DNA of 6,966 bases from an uncultured bacterium (GCA_949299435.1 CASGAK010000205.1:1-6966); one strand, 5' to 3'; shown: positions 1-6,733, numbered from the stretch's first letter. The notes: generated by a model not told the origin, from the sequence alone. Numbers and translations: made by a program.

Positions 1-2036
1 ACATGGTATGTACCTTTATATTTACCTGTCAAAGTTACATCTTGATCGCCACTGTAGTGTACGACCTTAGAAAATGGCACAGAACCTGAATATTCAACAA
101 GTTTGAAGAATTTAGATTCTACAATCTTTGTAGTACTCAAATACTCAGCTAACATAGTTACAGCTCCACCTGCAGCTGCACCTTTGAGTCCGCCTAATGC
201 AGTATGTCCGAGACGTTTAAGAATTGTTCTGTCACGTTCGATGTCTATACCTGCGATATCATAGCATTTACCTGCCAATCTTCTGTCTTTGAATGAAGCT
301 TTTACTGAATGTCCTTCTTTTGCATCAACAAACTCTTTACGTTCTTTGATATTAGCCAAGAAATCAGCTCTATTACCGGCATCATTCGCATCTTCATTAT
401 CTAGTTGATTATCATTTGATAATCTTAGCATATATTCTTTGTACTTATCACTGTCAAATTTATAGCTTTTACCATCGACAGTAAAATCAGCAGTTTCACC
501 CTCTTTCGGCTCACGTGCAAATATGTCAGGATTGTCCTGTACAATTTCTCTTATAGCATTATTCAAATAGGTATGTCTTTTTCCATCTTTTTCGTTTATA
601 GAAGGATCTTTATCCCAATGAACAACGGTATTATTATATTTTGCTTCAGCTTCTTGTGTATCTATTTGTACTTCTGCAAAAAGCTCAGCTAAATTTTCTA
701 TATTTTTAGAGGTTAATTCTAGAGCAGATTCTTTTCCTTTTTGAACTGCTTCTTGTCTTTTTCCTTCTAATTTAATAATTTTGTCTTTTGTTTTTTGATC
801 TAAAGCCTCATATACAGCTTTTCCAGCAACTTCACGAGCATCTGCACGCTCTTTATCAAGTTTTTCTGCCTCTGCAAGTTTTGTTTGGTCTAATAAAGTT
901 CTGTGCTTTGCTTCTGAGTCTTGTTTATATTTAACACGCTGCTGCTCTAATGCTTCAGCATCTTCCATCGCTCCTAATCTTTTCAATTTAGCGACTTCAG
1001 CTTCCATTTCTTTATTTTTTGCAGCTGCATCTTTTGCAAATGCTATGGATTCCTCATTTTCAGCTTCTAAAAGCAATGTAGCTATTTGCTTTGCATATTC
1101 ATTATCTTTTTTTATAGCTTCATCTTGTAATTTTTTCGCTTTCGGTGTCAAATTCTCACGTTTCAGCTTATCAATCTGATCCTGAATTTCTGCTGATTTA
1201 CGTAAGCCTTCATTAAATTTATAGTCAACAATCGCACTAACTGCCATTTTATCAAGACGATCACCGTCAATTTCGACAGAATCCAGTGCTTTTAATTTTA
1301 CCAAGGCATCTAATTGAGAGGGGGATATTCTTCCACCTTCATCTATCGGGTCATTTTTCCCGGGCTCTCTGAATAGTGCATTATAATCTCTTATCGCTTT
1401 TGCATTACCTTTTTCATTTTTATACTCTGCTGTGAGCTCTTTTATCCTATTTTCATATTCGGTTTTCTCTTTCTCACTTGCATAAGTCTGCGTTTTTCCG
1501 TCTGCAGTTGTGTATCCTTCTGAAAGATATTTAGCTTTTAAAACTCTGCTTTGTTTTGAATCTTTCAGCATCTTTTCCATGCCTGCTTTTATTTGAGCAA
1601 CTTCTTTACGATAAAAGACTTGAACCATATCGCTTCGAGCTTCATCAGGATTTTCTTGGGCTCTTGCAATGAAATATTCTTTCCATTGAGCCTGTGCTAC
1701 TTTTCTTATATCTTTGTTTTCTAAATCAGCTATATCATATTTTGGCTTTAGAGCATTTATATCACCTTTTGCGTCCTTCGCTGTGATAACTCCAGTATTC
1801 GGTGTATAAGTTCCCGCTTTTTCCAATTCTAAACCTGTTAGTGGAGCAGTTGGAGATTTTTCTTTTGAACCTGCTAGTAAAACTGACATATCAGATGGTC
1901 GTCCGCCAGAAGCTAAACTTTTTCCTACAATTTCTGCAAATATAGGGTCACTTTCACATTTAGCTTGTACCTCTTTCGGTAAGCTATCCCAATTTTCTTT
2001 TAAATACTTCTGAGAATTAAACTCTATAGCACACAT
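1..2036 (-). CDS. Large coiled-coil protein of unknown function, 5' part only (C-terminus outside window)
   Basis: I do not recognise this gene. Reading leftward from an ATG (2036-2034), 678 codons run without a stop to the window edge, so the C-terminus is missing. The start MCAIEFNSQKYL is preceded by good Shine-Dalgarno sequence. No signal peptide is visible, which suggests a cytoplasmic protein or one exported without Sec. Residues 1-100 are mixed. About 105-215 is charged and helical. About 275-450 is rich in K, E, A and Q with few prolines or glycines and looks like a long coiled coil. About 465-600 looks globular (contains FTVDGKSYKFDSDKYKEYM). Residues 610-625 (GHTALGGLKGAAAGGA) form a glycine-zipper-like, weakly hydrophobic stretch that could be a membrane-inserting or packing helix. 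A beta-rich segment follows (SGDQDVTLTGKYKG). It is transcribed divergently from the adhesin gene. It could be a structural or scaffold protein or a secreted effector; nothing seen decides this. The frame is secure, the function is not. Confidence 0.88.
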   Translation of the reverse strand, partial: MCAIEFNSQKYLKENWDSLPKEVQAKCESDPIFAEIVGKSLASGGRPSDMSVLLAGSKEKSPTAPLTGLELEKAGTYTPNTGVITAKDAKGDINALKPKYDIADLENKDIRKVAQAQWKEYFIARAQENPDEARSDMVQVFYRKEVAQIKAGMEKMLKDSKQSRVLKAKYLSEGYTTADGKTQTYASEKEKTEYENRIKELTAEYKNEKGNAKAIRDYNALFREPGKNDPIDEGGRISPSQLDALVKLKALDSVEIDGDRLDKMAVSAIVDYKFNEGLRKSAEIQDQIDKLKRENLTPKAKKLQDEAIKKDNEYAKQIATLLLEAENEESIAFAKDAAAKNKEMEAEVAKLKRLGAMEDAEALEQQRVKYKQDSEAKHRTLLDQTKLAEAEKLDKERADAREVAGKAVYEALDQKTKDKIIKLEGKRQEAVQKGKESALELTSKNIENLAELFAEVQIDTQEAEAKYNNTVVHWDKDPSINEKDGKRHTYLNNAIREIVQDNPDIFAREPKEGETADFTVDGKSYKFDSDKYKEYMLRLSNDNQLDNEDANDAGNRADFLANIKERKEFVDAKEGHSVKASFKDRRLAGKCYDIAGIDIERDRTILKRLGHTALGGLKGAAAGGAVTMLAEYLSTTKIVESKFFKLVEYSGSVPFSKVVHYSGDQDVTLTGKYKGTYH

Positions 2037-2042
2037 AATAAG

Positions 2043-2059
2043 TCCTTTCTGCTCCTTTT
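2043..2059 (-). promoter_or_regulatory. Ribosome binding site(s) for the minus-strand gene
   Basis: On the minus strand the sequence AAAAGGAGCAGAAAGGACTT precedes the ATG at 2036. It holds two purine-rich Shine-Dalgarno-like cores. AAAGGA (2048-2043) lies about 6 bases from the ATG and is the well-spaced one. AAAAGGAG (about 2059-2052) lies further upstream. This supports the chosen start. Confidence 0.7.
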
Positions 2060-2294
2060 ACAATTGCAAAAAGTGCATTTTTATACTTCTCTATATTTTT
2101 ATAAAGTTTTTTTTCGGCTAATAATTGCATAAAGTTTAACACCATTTTTGAACTATTTTTATAAATTATTGATATTACTGCATTTCAGACACTAAATTTG
2201 TCTTTACATTTTGTAACATTTGTATATATTGTATATTTTTTAGATATATAGGGAATAATATTCTATTATATATAAGATTTACATGCCCCTTAGC

Positions 2295-2333
2295 AAAATT
2301 AAACAAACAAAAATATTAAGGTTTGTAAATTTT
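2295..2333. promoter_or_regulatory. Imperfect inverted repeat upstream of the adhesin promoter (possible operator)
   Basis: ACAAAC (2303-2308) pairs with GTTTGT (2321-2326) across a 12-base spacer. An outer AAAATT (2295-2300) pairs with AATTTT (2328-2333), giving 12 matched positions with a small internal bulge. It ends about 20 bases before the -35 element. Its position suits a regulator site, but it may be chance in DNA this AT-rich. Confidence 0.22.
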
Positions 2334-2352
2334 TATATGAAAATGCTCAAGT

Positions 2353-2380
2353 TTGACATATCAAAATACGTTTATATATT
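2353..2380 (+). promoter_or_regulatory. Sigma70-type promoter of the adhesin gene
   Basis: A perfect -35 hexamer, TTGACA (2353-2358), is followed after 16 bases by TATATT (2375-2380), which matches the -10 consensus at 5 of 6 positions. Transcription would start near 2387, leaving a leader of about 48 bases before the ATG at 2435. This is the only strong promoter-like element in the intergenic region and it points at the large gene. Confidence 0.65.
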
Positions 2381-2422
2381 TATAGAAAATAAAACGCGAG
2401 TGTTAATGTGCTAAATATAGAT

Positions 2423-2428
2423 AAGAGG
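2423..2428 (+). promoter_or_regulatory. Ribosome binding site that decides the adhesin start
   Basis: AAGAGG lies 6 bases before the ATG at 2435. An in-frame GTG at 2408 would add nine residues (MLNIDKRLS), but it has no comparable Shine-Dalgarno sequence and would sit only about 20 bases from the predicted transcription start. The ATG also gives a signal peptide of normal shape, so it is preferred. Confidence 0.65.
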
Positions 2429-2434
2429 TTGAGT

Positions 2435-2530
2435 ATGAGAAAATCACAAACCGACAAAAAAAGATTAGTTCCACTGATACTATGCTCAGTATTAGTTCTT
2501 CAACAATCTTTTATGAATCAGGCAAATGCC
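2435..2530 (+). other. Sec signal peptide of the adhesin (residues 1-32)
   Basis: A basic n-region (MRKSQTDKKR) is followed by a hydrophobic core (LVPLILCSVLVL). A polar c-region ends in the AxA-type site A30-N31-A32, with cleavage predicted before S33. The cysteine inside the core (C17) is not in a lipobox context, so a lipoprotein is unlikely. The segment predicts export of everything downstream, which conflicts with the C-terminal PilZ domain. Confidence 0.8.
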
Positions 2531-5500
2531 TCAAATATTACTGATGGTAATGATGTTGCTATTGACAAACACCCAACGACAGGCAGCTATGAAATAAGAC
2601 CTGATGCTTGGAACGGAAAAGTAGGTTTTAAAGAATTTCAAGACTTACAACTAAGCCAAGGTGATATTTTAAACTTCATCTTCCAAGCATACTATCAAAA
2701 GCAAGAAGGAACTCATACGACATCAGGCTATTGGGACGTTGATACCTTTGTAAACTTCATCAACAATCGTGCCGAAATTAACGGTATTGTAAATGCCATA
2801 AAAGATATCGGAGGAAATATTAAACAAGACGGTAACTTGGTATTTATATCACCAAACGGCATGGTCGTAGGCTCTAGCGGGGTATTAAATGTTGGATCAT
2901 TACAGGTGCTTACACCAACCAAAGAATCTTTCAACAATTTGAAATCAGGTGTACCTGTAGCAAACAGAGATTCAAAATACGGAACATCGCTGGCTACAGA
3001 AATCACAAAAGAATGGGATCCTAACGCTGTAGTACTTGGTAACGGCAATATAACAATAGATGGTCGTATTTTAGCAAGAGAAAATGCTGAATTTAGCGGC
3101 GGTAACGTAAATTTTGGAAACGGAAGTATATTACTTGCAGGAGTTGGCGGTAATACAGAAGTATTCCAAAATAAAGAGGCTGCTGATACATTATTTACCT
3201 CTTTAGTAAATGCTGATAATATGAATACTGCTAACGGCTTTGCAAATAGCAACGGTAAAATTGTTATTACTTCAAATGTCGGTACAAATATTGGTGAAGG
3301 AGCTAAAGTAAGAAATTTTGCTTCAAAAAGTGATACAACAATTACTAATACAGGCAGTGAAGGTATAACGATCGCAGGAGAAGTTTCAAACCCTAACGGA
3401 ACTTTGAGTGTCACAAACAAAGCCGGTGGAATAAATGTCACATCTACTGGACTTTTGAAAAACAAAGGTGAGATGATAATAAAAGGTCAAGATGCTGACA
3501 CTGGTATTGTAATTGATGGTACTGTGATAAATGATGGTAATTTAACAATTACAGAGACAACCGCAAGCGGAACCACAGGAATTCAGATTGGTGGAGATGT
3601 TACCAATAACACTGGTGTTACTAATATCACAAACACACAATCTGGTGGACTTTTTGTAACCGCAGGCGGAAATGTGACATCTAACGGTACTAATTTAAAT
3701 ATGACAAATACAGGTACTGACGGATTTGTAATTGACGGTAACGTAACTAATAATTCAGGTGTAGCTGATTTAGTCAATCAAGCTAACAAATTTGATATCA
3801 ACGGCACTGTAACTGGTGCTGGTGATGAACTTAATATTTCAAACAGCGGCACCAATGGCCTTAATATTGCTGGACTTGTTGATAACAATAAAGGTACCGC
3901 TAATATCTCAAATACAGCTGGAGGACTTAACGTCTTAACTGATGGACAAGTTATTAACGACGGCACTTCATTAACTATGACTAACGATGGTGAAGATGGT
4001 TTCATTATTGATGGAGCTGTTACTAATAACAATGGTATTGCTGAATTAGTTAACAATACAAATACTTTTGATATCAACGGTACTGTGACTGGTGCTGGCA
4101 ACCAGCTTAATATTACAAACAATGGCACTAATGGATTAAATATCAAAGGTTTAGTTGCCAACAATAAAGGTATTGCTGATATCTCAAATACAGCAGGTGG
4201 ACTTAATATCTTAACTGACGGTAAAGTTACTAACGACGGGACTTCATTGACTATGACTAACGATGGTGAAGACGGGTTTATTGTTGATGGTCAAGTTATT
4301 AATAATGCTGGTGATGCTCTTTTAGTTAACCAAAATAATAAATTTGATATAAACGGAAGTGTTACTTCAAATTCTAATGGGACATTAGAAATTAGCAATT
4401 CCGGAGACAACGGATTAAACATCAAAGGGACTGTTAAAAACACAAATGCAAGTGGTACTACACTTATTTCCAACACAAAAGGCGGTCTTCATGTTACTAC
4501 AAGCGGATCTGTCATTTCTGACGGAAGCATTTTGAATATGACAAACAGCGGTGCTGGCGGTTTCACAGTAGATGGTACAATTAATAACAATGCTGGTAAA
4601 GCAATAATTACAAACTCTAATGGTAAAATGCTAGTTTCTACCACTGGAAATATTAATTCTAAAGGTACTGAGTTAAATGTGACTAACACTGGTGCTGGTG
4701 GTATGCATATACAAGGTCATGTAACTCATAAAAATACAGCAGGTAAAGTCAACTTTACTAACTTAGATTCAGATATGGTCATTGGACATGACTCAAATGA
4801 TTTTAATATTACCTCTGATGCTGATGTTAATATTAAAGTTCAAGACGGTAATCTTTTAAACTACGGAGTTGCTTCTACACTAATTAGAACAACAGACAAT
4901 GCTGATTTAAATATTAACGCACTAAACGGTTCTATTGGTGAAGATTTAGGACTTTGTGACGGCGGAGTATGTACAGGTGTAGGCCCCGGTGAAAGAGATT
5001 TAACTAAATCAATAAACACTGAAATTGACGGTAGAATAACAGCTGACAGCCATGGCACTGGTGCATTAATAAATATGGCAAGTTTAGATAAAGACATGCA
5101 CATTAATAAAATTGACTCTGACGGACGTGTTATATTACTTGCTGATGACAAAGTCAATAAAGGTGCTACAGCTTATGATATTATCAACAGTGCTGATGAT
5201 AATTCCATAACTCCAAATATTAAAGGCAGCGGAATTTCAGTCATAGCAAGTGGTGATATCGGGAAAACAGATAATAAAATTACATTTATACAAACAGGAG
5301 CTAACGTTGATATTGCTAATGAAAATGATGATGCTTCTGCTCCGCATGATTTGTATGAAACTCCTATACATACCGGTGACGGTGTTGAATTCTTAGCAAT
5401 CGGAAATATTGATATCAAAGGACTTGACAATGCCGATGGTACTAAAAATGATACAAATGTTTGTACTATAGCTTCAAGAACAGGTACTGTTAATGCAGAA

Positions 5501-6688
5501 TTCTCTGGAAATACTTATATTAGAGATATTACCGCTCAAAATGAAGTAAATGTAGTTAACAGAGGCACTGAAATCTACATCGAAAACTTAGGCGGTGCTC
5601 CTTCCAGATACGCAGAAACCGGTGATTACTACGGAACATACGACGGTATTGTCCCTGAAAGAGCAACAATTAAAGCTCTTGATTTAGGCACTGTTGAAAA
5701 TCCAAATTTGGTACCAAACTCAACTATTGTTGTTAAAAACGGTACTATAAACGGTAAAGGCTCTACAAGTCACCCGGGACTTGACCAAGATGTCACAGTT
5801 ACTGCTGATAACGCATATATTGGCGGATACTACTTCAATATGGGTAAACACAGAGGTAACGGGCTATCTCAAGTAACGAAAGATGATCATACAAATACTT
5901 TAGTAAATGCAGGCGACCCTGATACACCTGTATCAATAAGAGGTAAAGCCGTAAGACCTGATGATGTTACTGAAATAGATAGAAATCCTGTAGAACGTAT
6001 TTATTATTATGCAGATATTGATGGTGATGGCGAACCTGATGAAGGATCTAACGGAAGCGGACAAAAAGATGACCCAACTTACGATCCTGACAAAGAACCA
6101 GCTGATGATTTGGTAGTTCCTGAACCTGGAGATGATGACGACGATGACGGGCCAGATCCGCCAGTTCCAGGTGATGACGACGATGATGATGACGATGATG
6201 ACGGACCAGATCCACCAAATCCAGGTGATGACGACGACGATGATGATGATGATGGACCAACTATGGACGATGCAAAACGTACATGGAAAAAAGAAATAAG
6301 TGACAACATTTCAGTAATCGATAAACGTCAATACATGAGATTTGATATAGACGGAAACCCAAACCCTGTAGTATTTGAATCTGAACCAACAGTTGATGGT
6401 ATCTTGAATATATCAAGAGGAGGTGTCCTACTAAGTCACAACAAAACATTAAAAGTCGGTGATGTTGTTCCGGTTCATATCAAATACGGTGATGTTGAAA
6501 TCAATACTAATGTAAAAATAGTTTCAGCATCAGATGTAACCGCAGGAGGTGAATTCATGGATTTGGATCTGGCAACCGCTAATAAATTACTATATTTGAG
6601 TTTATTGATGGACGAAACGATGCCAAAAGATCAATACTATGCTAATACTAATGATGGCTCACTTTCTACAACCGGAGTCGATGATTAA
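2435..6688 (+). CDS. Large exported filamentous-haemagglutinin-like adhesin with C-terminal PilZ domain
   Basis: 1417 residues from the ATG (1426 if the GTG at 2408 is used), ending in TAA. Order of parts: signal peptide 1-32; TPS/FHA-type domain about 40-162, with the typical NLVFISPNGMVVGSSG stretch; an Asn/Gly/Thr-rich region; about 20 beta-helix rungs at 301-772; a less regular beta-rich region about 773-1190 with a CDGGVC pair (C841, C846); a calcium-loop-like DIDGDGEPDE at 1194-1203; an Asp/Pro linker 1233-1273; and a PilZ domain about 1297-1393. It resembles the leukotoxin LktA/FhaB-like family of filamentous adhesins, expected to pass the inner membrane by Sec and the outer membrane through a TpsB-type pore. 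No such partner is in the window. There is no autotransporter barrel, LPXTG signal or lipobox. A PilZ domain in this position is unexpected, because PilZ proteins normally read c-di-GMP in the cytosol. The gene appears monocistronic, with its own promoter and terminator. Adhesin-like identity is secure; target and export route are inferred. Confidence 0.93.
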   Translation: MRKSQTDKKRLVPLILCSVLVLQQSFMNQANASNITDGNDVAIDKHPTTGSYEIRPDAWNGKVGFKEFQDLQLSQGDILNFIFQAYYQKQEGTHTTSGYWDVDTFVNFINNRAEINGIVNAIKDIGGNIKQDGNLVFISPNGMVVGSSGVLNVGSLQVLTPTKESFNNLKSGVPVANRDSKYGTSLATEITKEWDPNAVVLGNGNITIDGRILARENAEFSGGNVNFGNGSILLAGVGGNTEVFQNKEAADTLFTSLVNADNMNTANGFANSNGKIVITSNVGTNIGEGAKVRNFASKSDTTITNTGSEGITIAGEVSNPNGTLSVTNKAGGINVTSTGLLKNKGEMIIKGQDADTGIVIDGTVINDGNLTITETTASGTTGIQIGGDVTNNTGVTNITNTQSGGLFVTAGGNVTSNGTNLNMTNTGTDGFVIDGNVTNNSGVADLVNQANKFDINGTVTGAGDELNISNSGTNGLNIAGLVDNNKGTANISNTAGGLNVLTDGQVINDGTSLTMTNDGEDGFIIDGAVTNNNGIAELVNNTNTFDINGTVTGAGNQLNITNNGTNGLNIKGLVANNKGIADISNTAGGLNILTDGKVTNDGTSLTMTNDGEDGFIVDGQVINNAGDALLVNQNNKFDINGSVTSNSNGTLEISNSGDNGLNIKGTVKNTNASGTTLISNTKGGLHVTTSGSVISDGSILNMTNSGAGGFTVDGTINNNAGKAIITNSNGKMLVSTTGNINSKGTELNVTNTGAGGMHIQGHVTHKNTAGKVNFTNLDSDMVIGHDSNDFNITSDADVNIKVQDGNLLNYGVASTLIRTTDNADLNINALNGSIGEDLGLCDGGVCTGVGPGERDLTKSINTEIDGRITADSHGTGALINMASLDKDMHINKIDSDGRVILLADDKVNKGATAYDIINSADDNSITPNIKGSGISVIASGDIGKTDNKITFIQTGANVDIANENDDASAPHDLYETPIHTGDGVEFLAIGNIDIKGLDNADGTKNDTNVCTIASRTGTVNAEFSGNTYIRDITAQNEVNVVNRGTEIYIENLGGAPSRYAETGDYYGTYDGIVPERATIKALDLGTVENPNLVPNSTIVVKNGTINGKGSTSHPGLDQDVTVTADNAYIGGYYFNMGKHRGNGLSQVTKDDHTNTLVNAGDPDTPVSIRGKAVRPDDVTEIDRNPVERIYYYADIDGDGEPDEGSNGSGQKDDPTYDPDKEPADDLVVPEPGDDDDDDGPDPPVPGDDDDDDDDDDGPDPPNPGDDDDDDDDDGPTMDDAKRTWKKEISDNISVIDKRQYMRFDIDGNPNPVVFESEPTVDGILNISRGGVLLSHNKTLKVGDVVPVHIKYGDVEINTNVKIVSASDVTAGGEFMDLDLATANKLLYLSLLMDETMPKDQYYANTNDGSLSTTGVDD
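2552..2920 (+). other. TPS / haemagglutination-activity N-terminal domain (residues about 40-162)
   Basis: The domain has an Asn-rich beta pattern. FVNFINNRAEINGIV is followed by GGNIKQDGNLVFISPNGMVV and GSSGVLNVGSLQVLTPT. These correspond to the conserved regions of FhaB/HMW1/LktA-type secretion domains, where an N-P-N-G-like turn (here S-P-N-G) and a following G-x-x-x-N/VG-x-L strand are hallmarks. In the family this domain is recognised by the periplasmic POTRA domains of a TpsB transporter and starts the folding of the beta-helix. Domain edges are estimated by eye. Confidence 0.8.
3335..4750 (+). repeat. Ladder of about 20 beta-helix rungs (residues 301-772)
   Basis: The protein repeats a rung of 21-27 residues with the pattern L-x-I/M-T-N-x-G-x-x-G-x-x-I-x-G-x-V-x-N-N-x-G. 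Examples begin TTITNTGSEG, LSVTNKAGG, LNMTNTGTDG, LNISNSGTNG and LNVTNTGAGG. The alternating hydrophobic residues and the Asn/Gly turns are what a right-handed parallel beta-helix needs, as in FHA. The first rungs are divergent, the middle ones are organised into a higher-order repeat, and the last (near NVTNTGAGGMHIQG) fade out. The ladder probably forms an elongated stalk that carries or is the binding surface. Confidence 0.82.
3695..4531 (+). repeat. 276-bp tandem super-repeat, three copies (3695-3970, 3971-4246, 4247-4531) plus a decayed fourth
   Basis: Four rungs of about 24, 21, 24 and 23 residues make a 92-residue unit. Copies 1 and 2 are exactly 276 bp and copy 3 is 285 bp (95 residues). 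A shorter, divergent copy follows from 4532, where the 21-residue rung is lost. Similarity is visible in the DNA: bases 3965-3999 and 4241-4275 match at 33 of 35 positions, and the AAAGGTA...GCT blocks near 3890 and 4166 are also 276 bp apart. This points to duplication of a four-rung block more recently than the rungs themselves arose. The copies can recombine in frame and change stalk length. Confidence 0.85.
6014..6043 (+). other. Calcium-loop-like motif DIDGDGEPDE (residues 1194-1203)
   Basis: The spacing D-x-D-x-D-G-x-x-D is that of EF-hand and thrombospondin type-3 calcium loops. It follows the aromatic stretch IYYYAD and precedes a Gly/Ser and Asp/Pro-rich hinge. Only one clear loop is seen, so it would be a single Ca site rather than a repeat domain. 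Calcium binding is inferred from the pattern alone. Confidence 0.45.
6131..6253 (+). repeat. Asp/Pro linker: three poly-Asp blocks separated by GPDPPxPG (residues 1233-1273)
   Basis: Blocks of 6, 10 and 9 consecutive aspartates (GAT/GAC codons) are separated by GPDPPVPG and GPDPPNPG. The DNA is a (GAY)n microsatellite with interspersed GAC codons. The linker should be extended, highly acidic and non-globular. It separates the exported-type region from the PilZ domain. Poly-Asp tracts of this kind can bind Ca2+ or act as spacers. Slippage in units of 3 bp would change block length without breaking the frame. Confidence 0.9.
6323..6613 (+). other. C-terminal PilZ (c-di-GMP-binding-type) domain, residues about 1297-1393
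   Basis: The domain opens with KRQYMRFDI, which contains the RxxxR motif (R1298, R1302). About 22 residues later comes GILNISRGGVLLS with the second motif N-x-S-x-x-G (N1325, S1327, G1330). It is followed by LKVGDVVPVHI, a V-K-I-V strand and AGGEFMDLD, which matches the usual end of the barrel (G-x-x-F-x-D-L), then a helix, TANKLLYLSLLM. Both motifs that contact c-di-GMP in known PilZ domains are intact and all expected strands are present, so this is a full-length domain. In the family it binds c-di-GMP in the cytosol. Here it sits after a signal peptide and an acidic linker, so whether it meets c-di-GMP is unknown. Confidence 0.85.
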
Positions 6689-6702
6689 AAAAATAAACAA
6701 CT

Positions 6703-6733
6703 AAAAAAGACCGATCAAATCGGTCTTTTTTTT
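6703..6733 (+). terminator. Rho-independent terminator of the adhesin gene
   Basis: GACCGAT (6709-6715) pairs perfectly with ATCGGTC (6719-6725) around a CAA loop. The stem is extended by an upstream A run (6703-6708) and followed by eight T (6726-6733). It begins about 15 bases after the stop codon, which supports a single-gene transcript. Confidence 0.92.

Larger units (their letters stand above)
2037..2434. other. AT-rich divergent intergenic region
   Basis: About 400 bases separate the two divergent start codons and must hold the regulatory signals of both genes. Most of it is A/T-rich, with runs such as TATATATTGTATATTTTTTAG. For the plus-strand gene there is a clear TTGACA promoter near 2353. 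For the minus-strand gene I see only weak -10-like words (for example TATAAA near 2100 on the minus strand) and no convincing -35, so its promoter is not assigned. No RNA gene, riboswitch fold or convincing protein gene is visible. An 11-base palindrome, GAATAATATTC (2253-2263), and an imperfect inverted repeat at 2295-2333 are the only notable symmetric elements. Confidence 0.75.

Noticed and set aside
2253..2263. 11-base palindrome GAATAATATTC
   Set aside because: It is perfect but short, and such palindromes are expected by chance in DNA this AT-rich; it is not near an assigned promoter element.
2283..2414. Small plus-strand frame of 43 codons (begins MPLSKIKQTK) just before the adhesin
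   Set aside because: It has no clear Shine-Dalgarno sequence, covers the TTGACA promoter region, and its K/I/F/Y-rich content is what AT-rich noncoding DNA gives.
2408..2434. GTG start nine codons upstream of the chosen adhesin start
   Set aside because: It lacks a good ribosome binding site and adds residues before a signal peptide that is already complete from the ATG at 2435.
2387..2434. c-di-GMP riboswitch in the adhesin leader
   Set aside because: The leader is only about 48 bases and shows none of the conserved GEMM elements; the intergenic region is also too AT-rich for such a fold.
2728..3465. Long minus-strand open frame opposite the adhesin (245 codons), with several shorter ones up to 5430
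   Set aside because: They are antisense to a gene with clear protein domains and repeats. Their Pro/Leu/Val/Ser-rich composition is a shadow of Gly/Asn/Thr codons on the other strand.
6048..6309. His/Arg-rich and Ser-rich open frames over the poly-Asp tract
   Set aside because: They are alternative-frame readings of the GAY microsatellite; the Asp frame connects two real domains.
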